A DNA stretch of 64,000 nucleotides from Indolivaga macrotermitis (GTDB lineage Bacteria > Bacteroidota > Bacteroidia > Bacteroidales > Dysgonomonadaceae). The stretch lies in contig NZ_FQUC01000007.1 of assembly GCF_900128985.1 (NCBI RefSeq), forward strand, positions 124,001-188,000, written 5' to 3'. This document shows positions 27,015 through 36,102 of this stretch, one piece after another (position 1 is the first letter of the stretch; the number at the start of each line of letters is the position of its first letter). The position numbers and the translations under genes were made by a program. The notes under the pieces were generated by a model. That model was not told the origin of the DNA. It searched no databases and saw only the letters and a program-made list of their open reading frames with translations.

Positions 27015-27857
27015 ATGAAAGATATAACAAATCGATATTTCGTTTTATGGGTATGTATCTTAATACCTACATTTTATCTTAATGCACAAAATGTAGGTAT
27101 AAATACATCAACACCCGGAGCTACTTTAGAGATCAAAGGTTTTAGTAATACCTCTACAGAAAATACATTAAAAATCACAAACAGTTCAAGTACAGAAGTA
27201 CTTACCATTCTCGACAATGGACGATTGGGACTTGGTAAAACAGCTCCATCTGTCCGGCTCGATCTACGGGGTACATCCGAAAATCCTGTAATTGGGATAG
27301 GAACAACCAATAATCTGGCTTCGGCGGTAGGAGGCGGGGCAATCAGGTATATGGACGGGACAAAGGAATTGCATTATTCCGACGGTGAACAATGGTTCCG
27401 CCTGCAATCAAATGCCCTTCGCCCTTGTGTGATCGCGCCCAACGACTATAACGCAGGTTCATACCCCAACATAACGACTACCCGATTGACAGGTTACGAA
27501 CCGGTATATGACAGCCATGGAGCATTCAATCAAACCAACTCGGTATACACAGCTCCTATAGATGGAATGTATGTAGTAGCTTTTACTCTGTCTTTTGCTC
27601 GAACGGCTATATCGACTAATACTTACATCGAAGGACGATGGGTGTCCGATAATGGGAACTCCCTGAAATGCATCCAGGCTTATTCTGAAACAGGTACAGG
27701 GCAAGCCGGGCTCACCTGCTCCGGAACAATACAACTATACAGGGGAGATACTGTATGGCCCGAAGTATGGCATAATCTGGGAGGCACAAGAGCTATGAGA
27801 GTATTTGGTGTAGAAAGCGACAGGGGTTTTAACCGGTTATCTATTTTTGCCCAGTAA
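27015..27857 (+). CDS. Exported C1q/TNF-like domain protein 2
   Basis: 280 residues; signal peptide through LNAQN, mature start VGINTSTPGATLEIKG, then TILDNGRLGLGKTAPSVRLDLRG, IGIGTTNNLASAVGGGAIRY and LHYSDGEQWFRLQ. The C-terminal jelly-roll part has FNQTNSVYTAPIDGMYVVAFTLSF, KCIQAY..CSGTIQLYRGD and WHNLGG. Conserved Cys (KC...C) recur in most copies. Second gene in the operon, 17 bp after the first. Function unknown. Confidence 0.82.
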   Translation: MKDITNRYFVLWVCILIPTFYLNAQNVGINTSTPGATLEIKGFSNTSTENTLKITNSSSTEVLTILDNGRLGLGKTAPSVRLDLRGTSENPVIGIGTTNNLASAVGGGAIRYMDGTKELHYSDGEQWFRLQSNALRPCVIAPNDYNAGSYPNITTTRLTGYEPVYDSHGAFNQTNSVYTAPIDGMYVVAFTLSFARTAISTNTYIEGRWVSDNGNSLKCIQAYSETGTGQAGLTCSGTIQLYRGDTVWPEVWHNLGGTRAMRVFGVESDRGFNRLSIFAQ

Positions 27858-27878
27858 CAATTTTTAATTTATTGTTTT

Positions 27879-28709
27879 ATGAGAAGATTTCAATTCGTCA
27901 TATTCCTTTTTTCTATAATATTTACCGGATATGCCCAAATAGGTATTAATACCGATTCGCCAACCACTTTATTGGATGTAGTGTCATCATCTGCGACAAC
28001 TACAGGCAAGGCTTTTATCATAACTAATTCGGACAATACCGAGACTTTTCAGGTCCGTAATGATGGTTATATCGGTATTGGAGTACCTAATCCACTGGTC
28101 AAACTCGATTTAAGATCTGCTTCTTTAGCGGCCGAAAATGCTTTAGGTATCGGATATACATCACAAACGGCGGCCAATGCAGGCGCTGGTGCCATCCGGT
28201 ACAATGATACAGAGCAAACGCTGGAGTACTCAGACGGAACGGATTGGCTTAGGCTACAAGCAAATCCGGACAGAGCTATGGTTATCGCTCAGAATTCATC
28301 AGGACAAACAGCATATCCTGCAAGTGGTACAGCTTTAGTTACTAACATTGTAAATTGGACATCAATCTATGACAGAACGAATAGTTTTAATGCAAGTACA
28401 GGCTATTTTACAGCTCCGCGTGATGGGATATACAGCATTTCTGTTACCGGTGTTTTCTCCAATACGAATATGAATGCCGGAGGCCAATATGAATTAATAC
28501 TAGCTTCCGGTAACAACGAGTATTTAAAAAGTACAGTACCTTTTCTTAGTCCCGTTGTCAATCTGAATATAACCAATGTCAACAAAACTGTGTACTATCT
28601 GGCAGCTGGTGAAACACTTCATGTAAGGGCTTATTTTTACGCACTACCTGGTGGAGTTACTATGTCGACAGACGGTTCACTTAACGTTCTGACTATAGCA
28701 GAGATGTAA
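27879..28709 (+). CDS. Exported C1q/TNF-like domain protein 3
   Basis: 276 residues; signal peptide (MRRFQFVIFLFSIIFTGYAQ), mature start IGINTDSPTTLLDVVSS, then FQVRNDGYIGIGVPNPLVKLDLRS, LGIGYTSQTAANAGAGAIRY and LEYSDGTDWLRLQ. It has the clearest C1q signature of the group, FNASTGYFTAPRDGIYSISV. The C-terminal half lacks the KC/CxG cysteine pair of copies 1, 2, 4 and 5. Last gene of the operon, 21 bp after copy 2, followed by a terminator. Confidence 0.82.
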   Translation: MRRFQFVIFLFSIIFTGYAQIGINTDSPTTLLDVVSSSATTTGKAFIITNSDNTETFQVRNDGYIGIGVPNPLVKLDLRSASLAAENALGIGYTSQTAANAGAGAIRYNDTEQTLEYSDGTDWLRLQANPDRAMVIAQNSSGQTAYPASGTALVTNIVNWTSIYDRTNSFNASTGYFTAPRDGIYSISVTGVFSNTNMNAGGQYELILASGNNEYLKSTVPFLSPVVNLNITNVNKTVYYLAAGETLHVRAYFYALPGGVTMSTDGSLNVLTIAEM

Positions 28710-28767
28710 AAAGTAAAACAACAGACATTCCTTATATTTACTTAACTAAACAACCCTTTATAAAAAT

Positions 28768-28810
28768 AGCGGCCTAATTCGATTAACGAAAAATGCCGCT
28801 GTTTCATTTT
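28768..28810 (+). terminator. Probable terminator of the second VGINT operon
   Basis: Stem AGCGGC (28768-28773) with GCCGCT (28795-28800), long loop, followed by GTTTCATTTT. The -33 of the next promoter begins 2 bp later. Confidence 0.55.
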
Positions 28811-28956
28811 ATTGCATAATAAAAAACTAATCTTTATATTTGCATCTCGTATAAGGATATTCATACTATTAATGACAATAAATATTTTCACATATAGGAA
28901 CTCCATAAGTTGTCTGAATTTTAACAGTTTAGATTTGTCATTGTGTGCTGAAATAT

Positions 28957-28991
<35 letters not shown>

Positions 28992-29185
28992 GCACACGCT
29001 AACATGCGCATCTGATTCTAACAACATTTTTTTTTATTTCAAAATTTTATTCGCTCTAATTTTATATAGCAGGAATGCATTGTGTCATTCTTACTTTTTT
29101 AAAATGTGTTTTGAAAACACTTTAATGGTGTATAAATACCATACCCTGCACATTAGGAAACTCGCATTTTCATATATTAATATCT

Positions 29186-29275
29186 GTTGGTCGGGCTATT
29201 GGCTGCCGGTCGGTACATTGTTGTTTTGTTGTCGTTCGAAAACTACCGTAAGTCAAATATTGCCCATAAGCCAAC
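29186..29275 (+). promoter_or_regulatory. Leader RNA stem-loop, copy 3
   Basis: Outer stem GTTGG-GGGC (29186-29196) with GCCC-CCAAC (29262-29275); inner stem CGGTA (29211-29215) with TACCG (29244-29248). The loop CATTGTTGTTTTGTTGTCGT then TCGAA equals copy 2 while the stems differ. Confidence 0.68.
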
Positions 29276-29284
29276 TATATCACT

Positions 29285-29317
29285 CACAGTAGGGTGCAGC
29301 GAATGCACTTTACTGTG
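29285..29317 (+). promoter_or_regulatory. Leader hairpin, counterpart of 25894-25924
   Basis: CACAGTAGGGTGCA pairs with TGCACTTTACTGTG over 14 bp, loop GCGAA. Relative to copy 2, GCAGCA/TGCTGC has become ACAGTA/TACTGT, i.e. paired changes. No T-run follows, so a terminator role is doubtful in this copy. Confidence 0.6.
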
Positions 29318-29368
29318 TATTGTTACAGAAAAGAAAAAACAACTTATTTAAAAACAACAATTCAATAA

Positions 29369-30181
29369 ATGACAATGAAAAAGAAATTTTTATTACTTAT
29401 AGGCATATTCCACTTAGGAATAACCTATGCTCAGGTTGGAATTAACACAGATACGCCTGAAGCCATGTTGCATATAAAATCGGGGGAGTCGACCGCTACA
29501 ACTAACGCTTTGAATATTGTAAACTCCGATAATACAGGAATATTTACAGTACGAAACGACGGTTATATTATAACATCCGGTGTACATAATGCAGTATCTC
29601 CTTTGGATTTACGAGATGGTATCGACAATTCCATAATCGGTATCGGACAAAGTTCCCAAACTGCAGCTACTGCAAACGAAGGAGCCATTAAGTACGAAAC
29701 CAAATTACTTTATTGTTCGGATGGTACAGACTGGCATCAGTTAGCATCTAACCCGATAAAAGCCTACGTAATAGCAGATGTATTGAACCCCGTACAGCAA
29801 TTTAGCCACAATGTCGAAAGTGAAATCAGCGACTGGAACCTGACAACTGATCTAACAAACAGCTTCAACACTACTACCGGCGAGTTTACGGCGCCCCGCT
29901 CCGGAATATATACCTTTTCGTTGGTACTTACGCTTTCCGATGACAAAATAACTCAGTTCTCGTCCTTTAATGTGTACTGGAGAATGTTCTCCTCAGTTAT
30001 AAAATGTACCTCAAGCTTCAATACGACTAGCACTAAGAGCCTGCCGGTATCTGTACTTTGTACCGGAAGCTTTGCCATGAATACTAATGAAGTGTTGAAA
30101 GCCTCTGTTCTTCAAACCTTCGGAGGAAACAGGAGTCTGAAAAGCGGAGGATACAATAATCTTACAATAATAGAAAATTAA
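29369..30181 (+). CDS. Exported C1q/TNF-like domain protein 4
   Basis: 270 residues from MTMKKKFLLL (a second ATG two codons later is possible); signal peptide ending ITYAQ, mature start VGINTDTPEAMLHIKSG, then FTVRNDGYIITSG, LDLRDGIDNSIIGIGQSSQT and LLYCSDGTDWHQL. The jelly-roll half has FNTTTGEFTAPRSGIYTFSLVLTL, a KC...LC pair and ends NLTIIEN. It is closest to copy 1 (shared DLRDGIDN.I and PIKAYVIAD/YIKAFVVAD). First gene of the third operon, 3 bp before the next. Confidence 0.82.
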   Translation: MTMKKKFLLLIGIFHLGITYAQVGINTDTPEAMLHIKSGESTATTNALNIVNSDNTGIFTVRNDGYIITSGVHNAVSPLDLRDGIDNSIIGIGQSSQTAATANEGAIKYETKLLYCSDGTDWHQLASNPIKAYVIADVLNPVQQFSHNVESEISDWNLTTDLTNSFNTTTGEFTAPRSGIYTFSLVLTLSDDKITQFSSFNVYWRMFSSVIKCTSSFNTTSTKSLPVSVLCTGSFAMNTNEVLKASVLQTFGGNRSLKSGGYNNLTIIEN

Positions 30182-30184
30182 TCT

Positions 30185-31024
30185 ATGGGAATTTTCAAAT
30201 ACATACTAATTCAGATAGTCGCCTTGTTTGTTCTGACAACAGATATTCAGGCTCAATCAGTAGGTATCAATACACAGACACCTACTGCCCCGCTCGAAAT
30301 AATATCTTCGGATATTGCCAGCAAAAAAACGGTGGAAATAACGAATAGTAATAACGTAAGCCTGCTTACCCAGTTAAACGACGGTAAAACAGGTATTGGT
30401 ATTCAGTCACCCACTGTGCGCCTCGATTTACGTAATCCGGCACGAACTAATAATATGATAGGTATCGGTACCACAACTCTGTCGGCTAGTACTGTACAAG
30501 GAGGAGCACTTAGATATGTACCTGGGGAAAAAGAACTGCATTATTCGGATGGAAGTCAATGGGTCGTTTTACAGTCCTCAAAACCGAGGGTTATAGTTTG
30601 TGCCGAAAATCAGACAGTAGCCGGAAGTTTTCCAAATGGAATTACTACACATCTTTCCAATTGGGAAGAAATAGTAAATCAGGCTCCTGGAAGCTTCGTC
30701 TCCGGAACATTTACTGCTCCACACGACGGGTTTTACACATTTACCTTCTCTATCTACTTCTCCGAAGCAGTAAACACCAATCCGGAAACGTATATCGTAG
30801 GAGCGTGGTATCTATTATCGGAACAAGGTACCACCAAGCAAATCCTACGAAATATGAGTACTTATGTTGAAGGAGGAAATGTCGTTCCGGGTGTTCAGGC
30901 TACCGCCTCATTCAAAATGTTGAAAAACGAGAAGGTTATGCCTTTCATCTGGCATAATCTGGGTGCAACTCGAACATTAAGGCTAGGATCTGGATTTAAT
31001 ACAATTAATATTATAGGCCAGTAA
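30185..31024 (+). CDS. Exported C1q/TNF-like domain protein 5
   Basis: 279 residues; signal peptide through DIQAQ, mature start SVGINTQTPTAPLEIISS, then TQLNDGKTGIGIQSPTVRLDLRN, MIGIGTTTLSASTVQGGALRY and LHYSDGSQWVVLQ. The jelly-roll half has FVSGTFTAPHDGFYTFTFSIYF and WHNLGATRTLRLG, ending NTINIIGQ. It pairs with copy 2 (similar WHNLG ending and Tyr pattern). An overlapping frame at 30559-30870 is a shadow. Second gene of operon 3. Confidence 0.82.
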   Translation: MGIFKYILIQIVALFVLTTDIQAQSVGINTQTPTAPLEIISSDIASKKTVEITNSNNVSLLTQLNDGKTGIGIQSPTVRLDLRNPARTNNMIGIGTTTLSASTVQGGALRYVPGEKELHYSDGSQWVVLQSSKPRVIVCAENQTVAGSFPNGITTHLSNWEEIVNQAPGSFVSGTFTAPHDGFYTFTFSIYFSEAVNTNPETYIVGAWYLLSEQGTTKQILRNMSTYVEGGNVVPGVQATASFKMLKNEKVMPFIWHNLGATRTLRLGSGFNTINIIGQ

Positions 31025-31091
31025 AAAGCCAGCTTTTACATGTATACACTTCTACTATATATCTTATCTCAATTTTAAACATAATATATAC

Positions 31092-31970
31092 ATGAATAAT
31101 TATAAAATAATATATATATACCTCCTGCTCGTTCTCCTTATTTCGACTAAAACGTATTCGCAAATAAGTATCAATACCGATCCGGAAACAAATACAGCAC
31201 TGAAAATCAAAACACACGGAAACTCGGCTGCAACTACCGGATTTAAAGTTACAGACAGTGATAATGCTAATCTCTTTACCATAAATGACAATGGATATAT
31301 TGGTTTCGGAACTACTGATCCTTTAGTAAAACTGGATCTCAGGTCTGTTAAATTTCCTACTGATAATGCTTTAGGAATCGGAGACACCGACCTTTCGGCT
31401 TCTGCGGCCAAAGCAGGAGCCATAAGATACCACACTAACGGCGCAAATAAAAATATCGAATATTCGGATGGTACGGTATGGTTCACTTTGCAAACACATG
31501 CCAACAAAGCCTTTGTTGTCGTACAGAACAGTGATGGAAAGATAATTACCTCCGGCTCGGCCAATGCCGCAGGGCGCCGTCTGGAAAACTGGACAAAACT
31601 TATCGATACTGATAGCAGTTTCAGCCAGACTTCGGGTATATTTACAGCGCCACGCGACGGAATTTATTCGGTTTCCTTGTCCATCGTTTCAGACGAAAAT
31701 ACGTTAGTAGAAGCCAATGGCCGAACATTCGAAATTCAGCTAGCGGGAGTAAATCAAACACCAGACGATAATGCTTTCTCTATTGTTAAATGTATAAATT
31801 CTTACATGACTACGACATCTGGTATCCAGTTGACCAACAGCTGTAAAGGCTTCTTTCCAATGCAGAAAAACCAAAGAATATTTGTATTGATATTTCAGAA
31901 TGTAAATTCCGGCGGCTTAAAAATGGGTACCGATCCAACCTTGAATACAATGACAATATCCGAAATGTAA
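31092..31970 (+). CDS. Exported C1q/TNF-like domain protein 6
   Basis: 292 residues; signal peptide (IIYIYLLLVLLISTKTYSQ), mature start ISINTDPETNTALKIKT, a slight departure from VGINT. Then FTINDNGYIGFGTTDPLVKLDLRS, LGIGDTDLSASAAKAGAIRY and IEYSDGTVWFTLQ. The jelly-roll half has FSQTSGIFTAPRDGIYSVSLSI, KC and a CKGFFPM pattern, ending LNTMTISEM. It pairs with copy 3 (same IGxGxxxPLVKLDLRS and a terminal EM). Last gene of operon 3, 67 bp after copy 5, followed by a terminator. Confidence 0.82.
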   Translation: MNNYKIIYIYLLLVLLISTKTYSQISINTDPETNTALKIKTHGNSAATTGFKVTDSDNANLFTINDNGYIGFGTTDPLVKLDLRSVKFPTDNALGIGDTDLSASAAKAGAIRYHTNGANKNIEYSDGTVWFTLQTHANKAFVVVQNSDGKIITSGSANAAGRRLENWTKLIDTDSSFSQTSGIFTAPRDGIYSVSLSIVSDENTLVEANGRTFEIQLAGVNQTPDDNAFSIVKCINSYMTTTSGIQLTNSCKGFFPMQKNQRIFVLIFQNVNSGGLKMGTDPTLNTMTISEM

Positions 31971-32050
31971 GAATGTTGGGAATATCAGTAACGATATACC
32001 CAATAGCAACACATCTCGTATTTCGAGAAAATAAAGAGTCTTTGTTATAG

Positions 32051-32092
32051 AAAAACAGTAGGTCATCACTCATTTTAATCTGCTGTTTTTTC
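32051..32092 (+). terminator. Terminator of the third VGINT operon
   Basis: AAAACAGTAG pairs with CTGCTGTTTT (one mismatch) and is followed by a T-run ending about 32091. Confidence 0.65.
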
Positions 32093-32170
32093 GACTTTCG
32101 TTGTATAGTTAAACTTATTTTCTATCCTTCCTCTGGCAGGAAAATAACTTTCTATGGATTACTTGATAAT

Positions 32171-32266
32171 TATTTTCAGGCATTAAGGCTTTTTAATCAA
32201 TCCGAATTTTAATAGTTCAGGATAGTTATGTACTTTAAAATATTAGGAGATGCACATCCACATCCA
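32171..32266 (+). repeat. Decayed fourth copy of the AG-tract leader start
   Basis: TATTTTCAGG..., CCGAATTTTAATAGTTCAGG, ...TTATGTACTTTAAAATATT and AGGAGATGCACA align in order with AATATTTTCACA, CTGAATTTTAACAGTTTAGA, GTGTGCTGAAATATT and AGAG...ACGCACA of copy 3, but the AG tract is reduced to AGGAGA and no TATATTTG promoter is seen. No gene lies between 31971 and 32655; the rest holds the operon 3 terminator and the helicase promoter and 5' UTR. Confidence 0.65.
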
Positions 32267-32338
32267 GCATACTAATAAATCAAAAAACATTATGTAAAAA
32301 CAATTGACTATTTTGTTATCCTGTCTAATATTGAATAT

Positions 32339-32655
32339 TGCATAATCCAAAAGAAATCACTATCTTTGCGCCAGTTTTTATAAGAATTAAGATTCTATAT
32401 ATTTTCTACAAAGAGAATCTGAACAAATAGTGTTATCTATCACCAAAGGTAAAGGGGCTAAGAGTCTTATATTCCATAAGAACAATTAAAACAGGAGATT
32501 TGGCAGCCGTTGAGGGTTGAGGACTTTCCTTGTTGAAGGAATATAAATAACATTGGAATCGATTTCTCTGGTTTCTTAGTCGTGTATTATTATATATGTG
32601 AGGTGGAGAGAAGTACAGGAAGATTGTTTCCAAAGGAAAATCTTTTAAATTTTTA
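32339..32655 (+). promoter_or_regulatory. Promoter and structured 5' UTR of the DEAD-box helicase
   Basis: TTG, 20 nt (CATAATCCAAAAGAAATCAC), TATCTTTG near 32364-32371 match the promoter consensus. The leader of about 275 nt contains AGATTCT/AGAATCT near 32390-32420 and a hairpin AAGATT-TTTCC/GGAAA-AATCTT at 32620-32644, ending 11 nt before the ATG, where it could mask the ribosome site. Long leaders are common in cold-induced helicase genes. Confidence 0.6.
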
Positions 32656-34473
32656 ATGAAGACATTTGAAGAATTAGGTGTTGCTCCCGAAATCAGAAGA
32701 GCAATAGAAGAAATGGGTTACGAAAACCCGATGCCCGTACAAGAGGAAGTAATTCCTTATTTATTAGATCAAATCAGAGATGTTATAGCTCTGGCACAAA
32801 CAGGAACAGGAAAAACCGCTGCATTCGGACTACCATTATTACAACAAGTAGATGTAAAACATAATGTACCACAAGCCTTAATACTCGCTCCTACCCGTGA
32901 GCTTTGTTTGCAGATAGCAGGAGATTTAGCTGACTATTCGAAATATATAGACCACCTGAAAGTACTTCCCGTATACGGAGGGTCGAGTATCGAAAGCCAG
33001 ATCAAAGCATTGAAACGTGGTGTACAAATAATCGTTGCTACACCGGGACGTTTGATCGACCTTATCAATCGCAAAACAGTTCAACTGGAAAACGTAAAAT
33101 ACGTGGTTCTGGATGAAGCAGACGAAATGTTGAACATGGGATTCACCGAAAGTATCGATGAAATCCTTTCGAAAGTTCCTCAAGACCGTTCAATGTTGTT
33201 ATTCTCGGCAACCATGCCTAAAGAGATCGCCAAGATCACAAAGAAATACATGGAAGCACCCAAAGAGATTACAATCGGGCGTAAAAATGAGGGCTCTAAT
33301 AACGTAAAGCATGTTTACTATATGGTACATGCACGCGATAAATATCTGGCACTGAAACGTATTGCCGACTACTACCCTAATATATACGGTATCATTTTCT
33401 GCCGCACACGCCGCGAAACTCAGGAAATTGCCGATAAATTAATCCAGGACGGTTACAATGCAGATTCACTTCACGGTGACCTCTCTCAGGCTCAACGTGA
33501 CTATGTAATGCAGAAATTCCGTGTACGAAACCTGCAATTACTGGTAGCAACAGACGTTGCCGCACGTGGATTGGATGTAGACAGCCTTACTCACGTAATA
33601 CATTACGGATTGCCTGACGATATCGAATCGTATAACCACCGTAGCGGACGTACAGGCCGCGCCGGAAAAACAGGTGTATCTATTGCTATCGCCCACGTGA
33701 AAGAAAAAGGAAAAATACGTGAGATAGAAAAAATAATGAACAAGAAGTTCGAGCAATCGACCATCCCTTCGGGAGATGATATTTGCGAAAAACAATTGTT
33801 CGCCTTTGCCGATAAGATTGAAAAGGTAAAAGTAAACGAAGACGAAATCGCACGCCTTCTGCCTTCAGTATACCGTCGTTTGGAATGGTTGGAGAAAGAA
33901 GATATTATCAAGCGTGTAGTATCTCTCGAATTTAACCGTCTGATCGATTATTACCGTGATGCTGAAGAGATCGAAACTCCTTCCGACAGGTATTCCCGCG
34001 AAGACAAAGGTGGTGCACGCAACAGCAGAGACCGTTTCGAATCGAGAGGTGCAGGAGGTTCACGCAGTGCCGAAAAAGGTTATTCGCGCCTGTTTATCAA
34101 CATAGGACGTACTGATAATGTAAATCCTGCAACGTTGATGGGACTTATCAATGATTTCGTTCCCGGAAAAGTACGTATCGGACGTATCGACTTGATGCAG
34201 AACTTCTCATTCTTCGAGGTACCCGAAGGCGATGCACAGAAAGTGATCAGCAGCCTGAAAGGTCAGGAAGAAAACGGACGCCGTATTTCTGTCGAAGTAG
34301 CTCAAGGAGGTGCTGTCGCAGAACGTCGCGAACGCAGACCATCTTACGGAGGTAATGGTGGTGGCGGTAGTCGCCGTGGAGGAAGCGACAGAGATAGAGG
34401 TGAGCGCAATTCTTTCTCCGACTCAGGAAAAAAGGAACACCGTAAAGGCGGTCGTAAACCTAAATATTCGTAA
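32656..34473 (+). CDS. DEAD-box ATP-dependent RNA helicase (DeaD/CsdA type)
   Basis: It unwinds RNA in ribosome assembly, mRNA decay or cold adaptation. The 605-residue protein has the motifs AQTGTGKT (47-54), PTREL, TPGRL, DEAD (153-156), SAT, the Q-motif Phe near the start (FEELG) and HRSGRTGRAG. A DbpA-like RNA-binding domain follows (RLFINIGRTDNVNPATLMGLIND to SVEVAQGG), then an Arg/Gly-rich tail (about 555-605). Length and domain order match the CsdA/DeaD group. It is a single gene with its own promoter, long 5' UTR and terminator. Confidence 0.94.
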   Translation: MKTFEELGVAPEIRRAIEEMGYENPMPVQEEVIPYLLDQIRDVIALAQTGTGKTAAFGLPLLQQVDVKHNVPQALILAPTRELCLQIAGDLADYSKYIDHLKVLPVYGGSSIESQIKALKRGVQIIVATPGRLIDLINRKTVQLENVKYVVLDEADEMLNMGFTESIDEILSKVPQDRSMLLFSATMPKEIAKITKKYMEAPKEITIGRKNEGSNNVKHVYYMVHARDKYLALKRIADYYPNIYGIIFCRTRRETQEIADKLIQDGYNADSLHGDLSQAQRDYVMQKFRVRNLQLLVATDVAARGLDVDSLTHVIHYGLPDDIESYNHRSGRTGRAGKTGVSIAIAHVKEKGKIREIEKIMNKKFEQSTIPSGDDICEKQLFAFADKIEKVKVNEDEIARLLPSVYRRLEWLEKEDIIKRVVSLEFNRLIDYYRDAEEIETPSDRYSREDKGGARNSRDRFESRGAGGSRSAEKGYSRLFINIGRTDNVNPATLMGLINDFVPGKVRIGRIDLMQNFSFFEVPEGDAQKVISSLKGQEENGRRISVEVAQGGAVAERRERRPSYGGNGGGGSRRGGSDRDRGERNSFSDSGKKEHRKGGRKPKYS

Positions 34474-34492
34474 CGAAAAAAACAATATATTG

Positions 34493-34527
34493 AGAAGAAG
34501 CTGTCTGATTAGGCAGCTTCTTTTGTT
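34493..34527 (+). terminator. Terminator of the helicase gene
   Basis: AGAAGCTGTC pairs with GGCAGCTTCT, followed by TTTGTT, 20 bp after the stop codon. Confidence 0.8.
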
Positions 34528-34621
34528 ATAACCAGCAATCCGGCCCAGGATATGAAGATATTTCGTCAGAGTAATTAATATATTTATGTAACTTGTGTAT
34601 TAGTTCAATATATACCATATA

Positions 34622-35368
34622 ATGCATATTAAAAAAATAAAGCCGTCATCTTTCTTTCAATTTGATATTCTTCTAAACTATCTTTTACAAATAGTAGGAA
34701 AAAATGTTACAGCAAGCGTAGGGCTTATTCGTCTATGGATACTTTGGTTCTCTGTATCAGCCATTTTATTATGTATGCCTTTTGCAATATTATTGGTAGC
34801 AACAAGCTTAAAAACCGACCATATGAATTACAAAAAAGGTATTGTTGAAGAAGCAGAAGACATATCCCTTTCGGGCTTCAGTAGAAACGGGCACCTTAAT
34901 ATGACAACTTACAATAACTTCAAACTAAAAGACGATCCTATTATTTACGGGATAAAAACACAATATAATAATATTTCGATTGATCAACTTCTTTTTAACT
35001 ATATCTATGAGAATAAGCGATCTCCATTCGAAATAAAGACCGGTGATACTATAGAATTTTATGTGCCGAACGAAATTGTTACATATCAACTCGATTCAAA
35101 TAACTACAGAATATACCCTGAAAGGTACCTCCTCTCCAAACTGAAATTAACAAAGAATAATCCCAATTTAAAAATTATAAAAACCTATGGACAAACGATA
35201 AATAATGAACGAATAACCTCTATTCAAAAATACAGGCTTACCGAAAATGCCGGATATTATGTCTTGTTCTTAACGAAAGTACTACTGATAATTTCATCAA
35301 TATCCCTGATGCTATTACTTATCATGACAACTCGATATATATACTTACGGAGTAAAGTTTCGAAATAA
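34622..35368 (+). CDS. Membrane protein of unknown function with an exocytoplasmic domain
   Basis: 248 residues with a hydrophobic helix at about 36-62 (LWILWFSVSAILLCMPFAILLVAT) and another at about 216-240 (LFLTKVLLIISSISLMLLLIM). Between them is a soluble domain of about 150 residues, rich in Asn, Tyr and Ile. I recognise no family. It lies between the helicase terminator and the convergent HhH gene. Its AT content is high, but it looks like a normal coding frame. Confidence 0.65.
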   Translation: MHIKKIKPSSFFQFDILLNYLLQIVGKNVTASVGLIRLWILWFSVSAILLCMPFAILLVATSLKTDHMNYKKGIVEEAEDISLSGFSRNGHLNMTTYNNFKLKDDPIIYGIKTQYNNISIDQLLFNYIYENKRSPFEIKTGDTIEFYVPNEIVTYQLDSNNYRIYPERYLLSKLKLTKNNPNLKIIKTYGQTINNERITSIQKYRLTENAGYYVLFLTKVLLIISSISLMLLLIMTTRYIYLRSKVSK

Positions 35369-35390
35369 GAACATAAAAAGACTTTGATTT

Positions 35391-36041
35391 CTATTTAAGA
35401 TCAAGGTATGGCCTCAACCGTTCCACATCTTTAATCGTAAAATGCTCATTATTGGTAAGTTCATCTAGTGAATGAATTGTTTTAATAGCCTTAACTTGTT
35501 CTTCATTTAGATAAGGATGTGATAGTTCGGAGGCATTTATATTGAACATTTTATGTTTCTTCTTTAAAACAATATAAGGTAATATTTGGCTATATTTATT
35601 CATTGTGATACCTTTAATCTCCCTCAATTGCTCGAGCTGAACAAAACCACCCAAAGCATTCCGGTATTCGATTATTCGCTCTGCAAAAGTATCTCCGATA
35701 CCCGGTATACGCGTAAGGGTTTTAGCTGATACGGCATTAATATCAATAGTTTGCCCGTCCTGCAACTTGGTAAGTTTAGCTTTAGGTGTTTTAGTTTTAA
35801 TGGGTGCTGCGTCTTCCTCGTTTTCATCATCAGTTATTGCAGGAATTACTTCCAGCTGCTGTTCAAATTGAACAAAATCTTTTTCTATCTGCTCAGTTTC
35901 TACAATATAAGAATCATCCGGAGGAACAAATTTATGGAGTGCTACATAAAATATACCGGAAACGGCTATGAGTATCAGCAATAGAATAATGCCAATTTTG
36001 TCTCCTTTAGAAAAATAGAAGAAATCTTTCCATTTGAACAT
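35391..36041 (-). CDS. Helix-hairpin-helix protein, ComEA-like
   Basis: 216 residues: a short N-terminus, one membrane helix (GIILLLILIAVSGIFYVALH, about 16-35), an acidic linker, then helix-hairpin-helix units with the ComEA pattern (IDINAVSAKTLTRIPGIGDTFAERIIEYR and LEQLREIKGI). In Gram-positive and some Gram-negative bacteria ComEA binds DNA during uptake; in Bacteroidota its role is unproven. Last gene of the por run, 61 bp after rdgB. Confidence 0.85.
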   Translation of the reverse strand: MFKWKDFFYFSKGDKIGIILLLILIAVSGIFYVALHKFVPPDDSYIVETEQIEKDFVQFEQQLEVIPAITDDENEEDAAPIKTKTPKAKLTKLQDGQTIDINAVSAKTLTRIPGIGDTFAERIIEYRNALGGFVQLEQLREIKGITMNKYSQILPYIVLKKKHKMFNINASELSHPYLNEEQVKAIKTIHSLDELTNNEHFTIKDVERLRPYLDLK

Positions 36042-36102
36042 GGTAAGCCTTGCTTAGTATGTGTTGTTTTTTTAGTATTGTTTTTTTTCCGGTTTTGAGA
36101 AG

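Noticed and set aside
30559-30870. 103-residue plus-strand frame inside C1q-like protein 5
   Set aside because: An out-of-frame shadow with unusual composition; the long frame has signal peptide and family motifs.
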